Shown: positions 20,892 to 28,661 of the stretch, in pieces
Layout of the letters: every line of letters starts with the position of its first letter
Numbering within the stretch: position 1 is the stretch's first letter
Assembly (NCBI GenBank): GCA_037441525.1
Contig: JBBISA010000049.1
Coordinates: forward strand, 1 to 30,828
From: SKVR01 sp037441525
GTDB lineage: Bacteria > Bacteroidota > Bacteroidia > Bacteroidales > UBA7960
Length of the DNA: 30,828 nt
Reading direction: 5' to 3'
Program-made: the position numbers and the translations under genes
Notes under the pieces: generated by a model
Told to the model about the DNA's origin: nothing
Databases searched by the model: none
Seen by the model: the letters and a program-made list of their open reading frames with translations, nothing else

Positions 20892-21183
20892 TCCACACCC
20901 ACAATCATGGGCCGTTATGGTCCAGCTGCTTCGCGAAATTGCCGAGCAAAAAGGAATAACACAAGATCATATTGCCGAGCAAACAGGCATTACCCGAAAC
21001 AATATAAGCCGAATATTCAGCCTAAAATACAGGCCACGGCTCGACATATTCCTTGCAATTGCAAAAGCAATTGAGGTAAATGTATTTTTCGAAGACCGCG
21101 AAAGCAAAACCGACCTGTCTAAAGCATTCGAAAAAGCTATGACAGCAATAGGCCGAAGGCCAGATAACCTGCCAGGCAACTAA
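20878..21183 (+). CDS. XRE-family helix-turn-helix regulator, 101 aa
   Basis: A helix-turn-helix of the Cro/CI type is clear: LLREIAEQKGITQDHIAEQTGITRNNISRIFSL, about residues 17-49, with the recognition helix around TRNNISRIF. The C-terminal part is helical and may dimerise (LSKAFEKAMTAIG). It is a likely repressor or antirepressor-controlled regulator of the early operon and could bind the palindrome at 19655-19674 (inference). The start at ATG 20878 is preferred over TTG 20869. It overlaps the upstream gene by 14 nt. Confidence 0.8.
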   Translation: MPNSNPHPQSWAVMVQLLREIAEQKGITQDHIAEQTGITRNNISRIFSLKYRPRLDIFLAIAKAIEVNVFFEDRESKTDLSKAFEKAMTAIGRRPDNLPGN

Positions 21184-21263
21184 ACCCCCACCACATTTTC
21201 CCCTGCAAATTGCCATAATATTATATTTTTTTTGTATTATTGCAATTCACCAAAAAAAAAGAC

Positions 21264-21725
21264 ATGGAAGGAATTACATTATTTCAGGCAATTCTTATTG
21301 CAGCTTACGTAGTTGCATTTATAATCGCAGTTGCCGGGGCGCAATCTAAAGAGATCGGCCCACTCTGGGCATTCACAGTATCATTATTTGCATCTCCTGT
21401 AATCGGCATTGTTTGCGTAGCAATGTCAAAAACAGTTAAAGAATCACATGATGATTACATAAGTCTCGATTACAGAGTAAAGGCAGCAGAAAAACTATCT
21501 CAACTATCATTATCACCATTTTGGCAAGCAATAGAAAATGAAGAAACCATTCAGCAACTCGTGAAACAAATAAACGAGCCACCCGAAAATATTTTCACGC
21601 ACATGGTTTTCCGGCATCCTGACTCATCGCAAAAAACAATTACATTTAAACGCTACGATGAAGTAAAAAACTCTGAATACTATAAACAAACCAAGCTAAT
21701 TGGTTACAAAACTGAAAACGATTAA
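21264..21725 (+). CDS. small membrane protein with two transmembrane helices, 153 aa
   Basis: Residues about 4-24 (ITLFQAILIAAYVVAFIIAVA) and 34-54 (LWAFTVSLFASPVIGIVCVAM) are hydrophobic enough to span the membrane. A charged soluble C-terminal domain of about 100 residues follows. ATG 21264 is chosen because TTG 21240 lies in the likely promoter (TATTATTGC at about 21233-21241). An own promoter and position beside the regulator suggest a lysogenic accessory function such as superinfection exclusion, but holin-like function cannot be excluded. No family is recognised. Confidence 0.6.
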   Translation: MEGITLFQAILIAAYVVAFIIAVAGAQSKEIGPLWAFTVSLFASPVIGIVCVAMSKTVKESHDDYISLDYRVKAAEKLSQLSLSPFWQAIENEETIQQLVKQINEPPENIFTHMVFRHPDSSQKTITFKRYDEVKNSEYYKQTKLIGYKTEND

Positions 21726-21750
21726 TTTATTGAAAGTTTTGTTGGTAATG

Positions 21751-21880
21751 TCATTACATTGTGTGCTTTTGGAGTGCTAAACTATTGTAATGAGTAAACA
21801 GAATTCCTTAACGAGACATTTTTTAAGCCATAAGGCCAGCATACGGGTGCAAGTCCCCAGTCTTTCCTTTGTTTACTCAT
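21751..21880 (+). ncRNA. possible structured leader RNA with mutually exclusive stems
   Basis: TCATTACA (21751-21758) is complementary to TGTAATGA (21786-21793). ATGAGTAAAC (21790-21799) is complementary to GTTTACTCAT (21871-21880). The two stems share ATGA at 21790-21793, so they cannot form together. The enclosed region contains GGGTGCAAGTCCC, a short stem-loop that looks like a tRNA T-arm. This is a candidate switch or folded RNA upstream of the gene at 21935; no known riboswitch class matches. Confidence 0.4.
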
Positions 21881-21934
21881 CGGATGGTTTAGCAGTGACC
21901 GGCCTTCTTTTTTCAATTCAAAAATTTACCTATT

Positions 21935-22236
21935 ATGCTAAATCAGAAAGACGAAATCCTGACAACCCAATGTCAGTGCTGCGGGCAAAGCCGCACTCTT
22001 ACATCCAGCGAAGTAATTAAAGATTTTTCGAATTACGAAACCCCGAAACCGTTAATAAAAAACTGTGGGAATGGTTTTTTATGTCGGTCGAAAGCCAGGA
22101 AATGGATGGTTGGTCTGGCGCCGACAGGTCTAACTTTACGCTGTTTTATAAAGACCTTGCCGATTTTTTCCAGAAACTTGCATTATTAACCCAAAACCCC
22201 TGCAGCCATGAAAAGCAACACCAAAACAGTTGCTAA
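21935..22236 (+). pseudogene. frameshifted gene: Cys-rich N-terminus and helical C-terminus
   Basis: The frame from ATG 21935 begins MLNQKDEILTTQCQCCGQSR and remains open to 22189, but after about 22050 its composition degrades. The -1 frame, open from 22021 to TAA 22234, encodes ETVNKKLWEWFFMSVESQ and FTLFYKDLADFFQKLALL, which look like real protein. Joining the two gives one protein of about 100 residues. The CQCCG motif might bind a metal. A one-base indel near AACCCCGAAACC (22040-22051) is the simplest explanation; programmed frameshifting is possible, but no canonical slippery heptamer is in frame. Function unknown. Confidence 0.55.
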
Positions 22237-22264
22237 AATCATAATACAGCAATTATGCTGGTAG
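22208..22264 (+). other. 18-codon leader frame, likely severed N-terminus of the antirepressor
   Basis: ATG 22208 opens MKSNTKTVAKIIIQQ and stops at TAG 22262, overlapping the ATG 22255 of the next gene. Antirepressors of this type usually carry about 15-20 residues of this character before the VxVENGQKLIPIKPICEAL region. A -1 shift near 22245-22255 would join the two frames. Confidence 0.5.
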
Positions 22265-22758
22265 AGAATGGACAAAAATTAATTCCAATTAAGCCAATTT
22301 GTGAAGCTTTGGGAATCGATACCGAGAGTCAAAGAAAGAAGATCAAAACCGATGAAATTTTAAATTCAGTTGCGGTGCTAAACACCGCAACTGGAACAGA
22401 CGGAAAGTCGTATGATATGTTTTGTATTCCATTCAAATATGTCTTTGGTTGGCTCTTTACCATTAACCCTAAAAATGTAGCCCCCGAAGCGCAGGAGTCG
22501 GTTTTGCGTTACCGAATGGAATGCTACGAAGCACTTTTTAGCCATTTTGCCGATCAAAGCGAATACCTTGAGCAAAAACAAGCTGCCATAGAAGCTGCCA
22601 TGGATGAAACAGAACGCATTCGCCGCGATTTTAAAGAAGCCAAAGCCCGGCTCGACGAGGCAACCGCCAAACTTAGCAAGGTGCGTACTTTTACATTTGA
22701 ACAGTGGAAGGCTGATCGCTCGCAATTACACATCTTATTCCCAGAAGAAACAGAATAA
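22255..22758 (+). CDS. P22_AR_N-type phage antirepressor, 167 aa, N-terminus probably frameshifted
   Basis: The sequence IPIKPICEALGIDTESQRKKI, followed by CIPFKYVFGWLFTINPKNV and YRMECYEALF, is a clear phage antirepressor N-terminal domain (P22_AR_N). This domain is found in prophage regulators that counteract a repressor. A C-terminal coiled coil follows (about 100-145, rich in Glu, Lys and Ala) and may multimerise the protein. The visible start at ATG 22255 lies later than usual for the family; the missing N-terminus is encoded in another frame from 22208. Translation from 22255 could still give a nearly complete domain. It closes the second accessory island before a strong terminator, with the XRE regulator 1.1 kb upstream as a possible partner. 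Confidence 0.8.
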   Translation: MLVENGQKLIPIKPICEALGIDTESQRKKIKTDEILNSVAVLNTATGTDGKSYDMFCIPFKYVFGWLFTINPKNVAPEAQESVLRYRMECYEALFSHFADQSEYLEQKQAAIEAAMDETERIRRDFKEAKARLDEATAKLSKVRTFTFEQWKADRSQLHILFPEETE

Positions 22759-22773
22759 AATCCATCCCAACTC

Positions 22774-22799
22774 GCCCCGGATCATCCGGGGCTTTTTTT
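22774..22799 (+). terminator. strong terminator after the antirepressor
   Basis: GCCCCGGA (22774-22781) pairs perfectly with TCCGGGGC (22785-22792) around TCA, followed by seven T residues. It isolates the accessory island from the tail operon that begins with late promoter 4. Confidence 0.92.
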
Positions 22800-22809
22800 A
22801 CCCCACTTT

Positions 22810-22845
22810 GTCCTTTTCAACCACGCGGGTGCTGTATATTTTCGC
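22810..22845 (+). promoter_or_regulatory. phage late-type promoter 4 (GTCCTT-N21-TATTTTCGC)
   Basis: GTCCTT at 22810-22815 is followed after exactly 21 nt by TATTTTCGC at 22837-22845, then CTAAAATACAGCACC and ATG 22861. The box is the most divergent of the five (TTCGC in place of TTGC), but the spacing is exact. It drives the tape-measure operon. Confidence 0.8.
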
Positions 22846-22860
22846 CTAAAATACAGCACC

Positions 22861-23259
22861 ATGTCGGCAAATCAATTCATAGAAGAAACAATAAGCAACT
22901 ACAAAAGCCATCTCGAAAAAAACTTCAGGGCCGATGTGGTTAAAATGAACCTGATTAACACCACCGACCTGTTAAAATTAATAACAGGCCGCTATTCAGC
23001 CACCGGCGACCAGGCAAACCTATCATTTCAGTTCCCATTCTACGGCATTTACCAGGATATAAAAAAACGTAACCAGGCCGGTGCCGAAACACTCCTTTAC
23101 CCAAGGCGCAAGGCAAACCACCGACCCGGTGGAGCATACCCATGGTATAACAAAAACCTGTGGTCAACCATAGGCTTCGTTATTCGCGAGCTATTGCTTG
23201 GTTATTCTGCCGATTCGGTAAGCACCGTAAAAAAACACTTCCCTTCTAAAACCATATAA
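22861..23259 (+). CDS. putative tail-completion protein before the tape measure, 132 aa
   Basis: The gene starts 15 nt after late promoter 4 and ends 2 nt before the tape-measure gene. The protein is alpha/beta with basic patches (YPRRKANHRPGGAYPWYNKNLWSTIGF) and no membrane segment or signal. Genes of this size directly upstream of tape measures in siphoviruses are usually tail chaperones or tail-completion proteins, which is the basis for the call. No specific family is recognised. Confidence 0.5.
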   Translation: MSANQFIEETISNYKSHLEKNFRADVVKMNLINTTDLLKLITGRYSATGDQANLSFQFPFYGIYQDIKKRNQAGAETLLYPRRKANHRPGGAYPWYNKNLWSTIGFVIRELLLGYSADSVSTVKKHFPSKTI

Positions 23260-23261
23260 AC

Positions 23262-26200
23262 ATGTCTGCAACCCGCACCGACGATAAGGTAAAACTCGAA
23301 TTCGTAATTAATGGCGAACCTGCCCGTAAAGCACTAAACGATCTCGATACAGAAGTAATTAAACTGAAGCAGGACATTAAGGGGATGAAAAAAGGATCGG
23401 AAGAATACATTGCTGCCAACAAAAGGCTGGCAGAAGTAACCAACGAGCAGGCAAAACTACGAAAAGAGATTGGCCTTACCGACCTTTCGCTGCGCGAACT
23501 TAACTCCGAATCGCGCCGCCTGCGTGCCATACGCGATAACCTTACCCCTGGCACAGCAAAGTTTGAGGAAGTTGACAACCAGCTTAAACTCGTAAACGCC
23601 CGCATGAGAGAGCTACGCAACGGAAGCCAGCAGGCCGGTGTTTCGCTCAGCGCAATGGCCAACGGGTTCAATAAATACATTGGTGTGGTGGCCGGTGTTA
23701 CCGCTTCGTTTGCCGGCATTATTATGGGCGCACGAAAAGCGGTTGACGAATTCAACAATTTCGAGCAACGCCTGGCAAACCTTTCGGCCCTTACGGGTTT
23801 GGTGGGCGAAGATATGCAGTGGCTCGGGCAGGAAGCCGCCACCATGGCCACAAGCACCATAGAAGGCAATGTGCGCATTCGCCAAAGTGCCGATGCAATT
23901 CTCGATGCATACACAAAGGTTGGTTCGCAACGCCCCGAACTGCTCAAAAACAAAGAACTGCTTGCCGCAGTAACACAAGATGCTCTTATACTGGCCGAAG
24001 CAGGTAACATGGAACTGGCCCCTGCTGTATCTGCAGTAACAACTACACTTAACCAGATGAACCTGCAGGCAACCGAAAGCCGCAGGGTTATTAATGCCAT
24101 TGCTGCCGGTTCAAAAGCAGGTGCCGCCGATATACCTTACCTTACCCAGGCAATGGAAAAAGCAGGTACCACGGCAAACTTTATGGGTATGTCGGTCGAG
24201 CAGGTGGTTGGCGCAATAGAAACCGTTGCCCCATATTACAGCCGCGCCGAAATGGCCGGTAACTCACTCGATAAGGTGATGCTTAAAATGCGCGCAACCA
24301 ATATTGGCTTTGTTAATGGAGTGTTTAGTCTCGATGCCGCCATGGCCGAATTAGAGCAGCGTTTCAAAAATGGCGAAACATCTGTTGATCTTTTCGGTAT
24401 AGAACACGCCAAGATGGCCGAAATACTTGCAGCAAACCGCCACGAGTATAACCGCTACACCGCAGCCGTTACCAATAGCAATGTTGCCATTGAACAGGCC
24501 ACAACCAATACCGATACCAACGCGGCTAAACTAGAGCAGGCACGCAATAAATACAAACAAAACCTTCGCGAGCTGGGCGGGTTGCTGGCCCCGGTTATGA
24601 CCTTCAGCACCAATTTCTTTTCATACCTTATGAAAACGATTCTGGAAATTACCCGCAACTGGGATAAATCCCGCGATATTCTCATTGCCCTTATTGCCAC
24701 TTATGTGGCATACAATGCACAGGCACTTATTGCCTACGCAAACACCATTCGCCTAAACGCAGCCCAGATTCTGAATTACACCATTACCGCAGCCACTACC
24801 ATTGCCAAAAAAGCAGCCACAGCTGCAACCCTGCTATTTGCGGCGGCACAGGCATCACTTGCAGGTAATACCACCAGGGCCGCTGCAGCAATGCGCATGC
24901 TTCGCGCTACCATGGCAACAACGCCATGGGGTGCAATACTCGCAGGCGTTACAGCGGTTGCCGGTGCACTGGTAGTTTATTTCCGCAACCAGAACCGCGC
25001 TACCGAAACCCAAAAGGCAATGAACCGGGTAATGGATGAAACCAATACAGAATATACAAAGCAGGCTGCCGAAATAATGAAGCTTTCAAGAATCATTGAA
25101 AATGGCAACATTCCCGTTGAACGCCGCAAAAAAGCCATTGAAGAACTTAAACAGATAATGCCTGAGTATAACGGCTATCTCGACCAGGAAGGGAAATTGC
25201 ATCAGCACTCAACAAAGCAGATCGAAAAACACCTTGAAGCGCTCAAGAAAAAAATGTACTACAATGCGCTCGAGAAAGAGCTACAATCGCTTATCGAGAA
25301 AAAAGTACAAATCACAATTGAAATAACAAAAGCCCAGGAAGCTCTTAATGCAGCACTCGATCAGGAAGCCGATTACCACAGGCGGGCAAACCAGATGGCA
25401 ATATTTGCAGGCGAAACTGCTTCGCAATACCGCGACAGGGTAGATGCTAACCGAAAAGCACTGGAAAATAAAGAAAAGGCTGCAAAGCAAGTTGAAGAAG
25501 CTATAAAAACTGTAGAAAATGCCTATGCATCTTTTATTGAAACGATTGATGCGTCCATAACTTCAGTAAATAACAACACCGATGCTTTCGACGAAAACAA
25601 CCTTGTTATTGAAAAAGCAGCCGAACTGCAGGATATTCTCAAAGTAAAAATAGCCGACACCGAAAAGGCAATGAACCAGCTTACCATTGCCGCTCGCAAT
25701 GCAACACTCGAAGCATTCCAGACAGGCGACTGGTCGGGTGTTGAAGATCTGCAGAAAAAAATTGTTGCCCTTAAAGTTCAACTCGACAACCTTAAGGCCG
25801 ACGATATTATTGTTTCGGGTATTGTTAACGCCGGTGGGCTCGATAATTTTCTCGACTCGTTCGACGATGTTGATGCTACCGCTTTAATGGAAGATACCGC
25901 CGAACGCAACAAACAATTCTTCGAAAACTGGAAAGAGCAGCGCCTTGAAACTGAATCGGAAACCAATGCCCGTATTGCCCAGATGGAGATTGACAAAAAC
26001 TCGCAGATTGCCGAAGAAAAACGCAAAACCGATGACGATTTCAATAAGTGGAAAACCAACAAGGAAAAAGAACGCCTTAAAAACATAAAGCAATTTACCA
26101 TAGATTCTTTCCGCGAAATAACCCGCGCTGTTGCCGATATATGGTTTATGCACGAAGCCGATAAAACTGAAAAGGCTCTCACCCAGCTAAGCACTCAAAA

Positions 26201-26882
26201 AGAACAGGTGCTCAGCAACACAAAGCTTACCGAACAGCAACGCGAGCAAATTGAAATGCAGTTCCGCATGCGCGAAGCTCAAATCAAAAAACAATCGTTC
26301 ATTCGCCAGCGCAACGCTAAACTTATCGAGGCAGCTATTAATACTGCCCTGGCTGTTACCGAAGCAATGCCCGATCCTTTCCGCATGGCTCTTGCCGGTA
26401 TTGTAGGCGCTGCACAGTCGGCTGTTATTGCTGCTCAGCCTGTGCCCCAGTTCCGCAAAGGGAAATACCGGGTAAAAGGTCGCGATGATGGCCGCACCTA
26501 CGAAGCCCCTTTTATTGGCAACCCAAAAACAGGCTATTACCCAAGGCCTGCCCTGTTTGCAGAAACCGGAGGCGAAATAATTATCGATCCCAAAACTACC
26601 CGCAACATCATGGTTAATTACCCTGGCATTCTTTCGGCAATTAACGCTGTTCGGGTTCCGCAATATAACACTGGCAAAAAAATGCCTGCCGATTCAGGTA
26701 ATCAGATTTCAACCGATTACCTGGTAAATGCAATCAATGCTCTTAACGATACAGTGAACAGGCAAAATGCAGTTTTATCTAGGTTAGAAGCCAATGGCGT
26801 GCGCACACAGTTTGTAATGACCGAGTTTTCGCGCTCTTTCGAAGAGTATAAAACCACTCGCGATGTTGCACGCCGCAAATGA
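23262..26882 (+). CDS. tail tape measure protein, 1206 aa
   Basis: The longest gene in the window encodes a protein with tape-measure architecture. An N-terminal coiled coil (about 20-130) is followed by a hydrophobic segment (GVVAGVTASFAGIIMGA, about 140-157) and the conserved minor-tail region (FEQRLANLSALTG and following, about 168-400). Two more hydrophobic stretches lie near 470-495 and 550-572, then long coiled coils (about 580-1000), a hydrophobic segment near 1035-1060 and a C-terminal domain with FAETGGEIIIDP. Such proteins fix tail length and help form the channel through the host envelope. If about 0.15 nm per residue applies, a tail of roughly 180 nm would be expected. It is coupled to the upstream gene by a 2-nt gap, and late promoter 5 follows 4 nt after its stop. 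Confidence 0.93.
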   Translation: MSATRTDDKVKLEFVINGEPARKALNDLDTEVIKLKQDIKGMKKGSEEYIAANKRLAEVTNEQAKLRKEIGLTDLSLRELNSESRRLRAIRDNLTPGTAKFEEVDNQLKLVNARMRELRNGSQQAGVSLSAMANGFNKYIGVVAGVTASFAGIIMGARKAVDEFNNFEQRLANLSALTGLVGEDMQWLGQEAATMATSTIEGNVRIRQSADAILDAYTKVGSQRPELLKNKELLAAVTQDALILAEAGNMELAPAVSAVTTTLNQMNLQATESRRVINAIAAGSKAGAADIPYLTQAMEKAGTTANFMGMSVEQVVGAIETVAPYYSRAEMAGNSLDKVMLKMRATNIGFVNGVFSLDAAMAELEQRFKNGETSVDLFGIEHAKMAEILAANRHEYNRYTAAVTNSNVAIEQATTNTDTNAAKLEQARNKYKQNLRELGGLLAPVMTFSTNFFSYLMKTILEITRNWDKSRDILIALIATYVAYNAQALIAYANTIRLNAAQILNYTITAATTIAKKAATAATLLFAAAQASLAGNTTRAAAAMRMLRATMATTPWGAILAGVTAVAGALVVYFRNQNRATETQKAMNRVMDETNTEYTKQAAEIMKLSRIIENGNIPVERRKKAIEELKQIMPEYNGYLDQEGKLHQHSTKQIEKHLEALKKKMYYNALEKELQSLIEKKVQITIEITKAQEALNAALDQEADYHRRANQMAIFAGETASQYRDRVDANRKALENKEKAAKQVEEAIKTVENAYASFIETIDASITSVNNNTDAFDENNLVIEKAAELQDILKVKIADTEKAMNQLTIAARNATLEAFQTGDWSGVEDLQKKIVALKVQLDNLKADDIIVSGIVNAGGLDNFLDSFDDVDATALMEDTAERNKQFFENWKEQRLETESETNARIAQMEIDKNSQIAEEKRKTDDDFNKWKTNKEKERLKNIKQFTIDSFREITRAVADIWFMHEADKTEKALTQLSTQKEQVLSNTKLTEQQREQIEMQFRMREAQIKKQSFIRQRNAKLIEAAINTALAVTEAMPDPFRMALAGIVGAAQSAVIAAQPVPQFRKGKYRVKGRDDGRTYEAPFIGNPKTGYYPRPALFAETGGEIIIDPKTTRNIMVNYPGILSAINAVRVPQYNTGKKMPADSGNQISTDYLVNAINALNDTVNRQNAVLSRLEANGVRTQFVMTEFSRSFEEYKTTRDVARRK

Positions 26883-26886
26883 TTTT

Positions 26887-26922
26887 GTCCTTTTTTCATT
26901 ATAATCCCAAAGCTAATATTGC
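26887..26922 (+). promoter_or_regulatory. phage late-type promoter 5 (GTCCTT-N21-TAATATTGC)
   Basis: GTCCTT at 26887-26892 is followed after exactly 21 nt by TAATATTGC at 26914-26922, identical to the box of promoter 3. The ATG at 26926 begins three bases later, so transcription would start at or very near the start codon and the mRNA would be leaderless or nearly so. Confidence 0.85.
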
Positions 26923-26925
26923 AGC

Positions 26926-28659
26926 ATGTTACATATAGTTTCTGAACCGCCCCAACTCGATGTTTTGCACAACTCTTTGCCCTTCGTGGTGAAGCACCAG
27001 GGTGCACTTGGTCGGTCACGATCTGCAGCACAGGCTGTAATTACCCTGCAAAATGCATGGCAATATACCGGCTCTGTTGTTCCGGTTTTTTCTGCTCAGC
27101 TGGGATCGGCTCAATCTGTAATTTTCTACCTGGTGCCATGGGATACAGTTCCAGTTGATGGCATCAGCATACGTGCAGTTGCCCCCGGGCAAACGCTCAC
27201 CGGTTATGTTGCCCAGGTTATTACCGATTTGCGTAAAAACCCACACCTTACTTATTTCTGCAATGTTTCTGCCGACACTGTAAATCCGCGCAATATCCTT
27301 TTGTTTGGTCGCTATGCCGGTTCTGCATATACTATTTTGCTCAGCAAAATCGACGCAGGCCTTTCTGGCACCTTTACTGTTTTCCATCCGGCACAGGCAA
27401 CCGATAATCTTTTGCCTGCCGCCGATTACCACACCAAACTAACAATGGAAACCCTGGGTAAAAGCTTCACTGTAACTGCCCGCCCTTCATTGTTCGATGC
27501 TGATTCGTGCTTTACAAAGCTGAGCCCCGAAACAGCGCTTAGCCGTTTCATGGTGAAACAGAAAAAAATACCGGTTACCTTTCCGGCACCCGGACAAAAC
27601 CCGGTTATTACCCATCTCGATAAGGTTATTGCCTACACTCCGCGCATATCGGTTCATTACAACAACAACGTTATTTTCAACACGGGCAATCTGCCTGTTA
27701 AATATGTACTGGCTGGTGGCGTTTCCGAAACTATAAAAGCCAGTCTTACCACAAAAGGTCAATTAGAACGCAACGGCTTCAGGTTCCTTACCAACAGGCC
27801 ATCGCATTCGCTTATTCATCCCAACGAACCGCTCAGGCTCTACTTTGTTACCCGTGGTGCCGGTCAACAACCTGGCAGAGCTACAGCCGGCCAGGGAGGG
27901 TCAGCACAACAGGTATATGCTTCGCGTCACAGGGTTAGAGTTGTTGTTTATCCCTTTTCTGGAGAACCAACCCCTTGGCTCTCTCAATTCTTCGAGATCC
28001 CTGCCTGGAGCATTGCCGAAATATGTTGTGGCTTCAACGAGCTACGCCTGCAATCGCTATTCCCCAACTTAAACATTAGCCATTATTCTGTTGAAGTAGT
28101 AAATAACCAGGGCATTATTATAGCACAACCGCTATTCTTCTACCCCCAAATGCCCGAAGATAAAGTTATTTCTACCTTCCTTTTTTACAACTCTTTTGGC
28201 GTGCCCGAATTCGTAAGCTTTGCAGGCTTGTCTGAAACAGACGCTGCACCTGCTTACGAAACTATTCTTAACAATGGTTATTTCTCGCGCCCCAATGCGC
28301 TCAATATTTCTGGCAATTTAGTAAGCCACAACTTCACATTCCGCTACGATCGTTACTTTACCTGTAAAAACTGGCTGGCCGATTTTGCTGCTTCATGCCA
28401 GACCTGGCACTACTTAAATGGTGCATTCATTCCGGTTCAAACACAAGACTTTGCTTCGTCAATGCTGCAGCAGTATTATCTTAATTTCTCATTTAGTTTC
28501 AGCGCTAAACTCGAAAATTATACTCCTGGAAGCACCAACGCTTTTATTATACCGCCCGATCCGCCCGAATACCAACCCAGGGTTCTTATCCTGGAAGATG
28601 GTACAGGTGGTGTGCTGCTCGAAAATGCTGACGCTATTATTCTCGAAAACAATATTTAA
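26926..28659 (+). CDS. putative distal tail / baseplate protein, 577 aa
   Basis: A large beta-rich protein with many Thr, Asn, Pro and aromatic residues and no signal peptide, located directly after the tape measure. That is the usual place of distal tail, tail-associated and baseplate hub proteins. A Gly/Gln/Ala linker near residues 310-330 (GAGQQPGRATAGQGGSAQQ) divides two domains. The extreme C-terminus has a short acidic repeat (LILEDGTGGVLLENADAIILEN) typical of a flexible or fibre-attachment tail. It starts three bases after a late promoter box. No enzymatic motif is visible; the exact baseplate role is inferred from order. Confidence 0.6.
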   Translation: MLHIVSEPPQLDVLHNSLPFVVKHQGALGRSRSAAQAVITLQNAWQYTGSVVPVFSAQLGSAQSVIFYLVPWDTVPVDGISIRAVAPGQTLTGYVAQVITDLRKNPHLTYFCNVSADTVNPRNILLFGRYAGSAYTILLSKIDAGLSGTFTVFHPAQATDNLLPAADYHTKLTMETLGKSFTVTARPSLFDADSCFTKLSPETALSRFMVKQKKIPVTFPAPGQNPVITHLDKVIAYTPRISVHYNNNVIFNTGNLPVKYVLAGGVSETIKASLTTKGQLERNGFRFLTNRPSHSLIHPNEPLRLYFVTRGAGQQPGRATAGQGGSAQQVYASRHRVRVVVYPFSGEPTPWLSQFFEIPAWSIAEICCGFNELRLQSLFPNLNISHYSVEVVNNQGIIIAQPLFFYPQMPEDKVISTFLFYNSFGVPEFVSFAGLSETDAAPAYETILNNGYFSRPNALNISGNLVSHNFTFRYDRYFTCKNWLADFAASCQTWHYLNGAFIPVQTQDFASSMLQQYYLNFSFSFSAKLENYTPGSTNAFIIPPDPPEYQPRVLILEDGTGGVLLENADAIILENNI

Positions 28660-28661
28660 CT

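Noticed and set aside
21840..21860. tRNA T-arm-like GGGTGCAAGTCCC
   Set aside because: The stem is only three pairs, position 55 would be G, and no acceptor, D-arm and anticodon arm can be arranged around it, so no tRNA is called.
23246..24100. Antisense frame of 284 codons over the tape measure gene
   Set aside because: Ser/Arg/Leu-rich composition and full overlap with a clear tape measure coding frame show it is a shadow.
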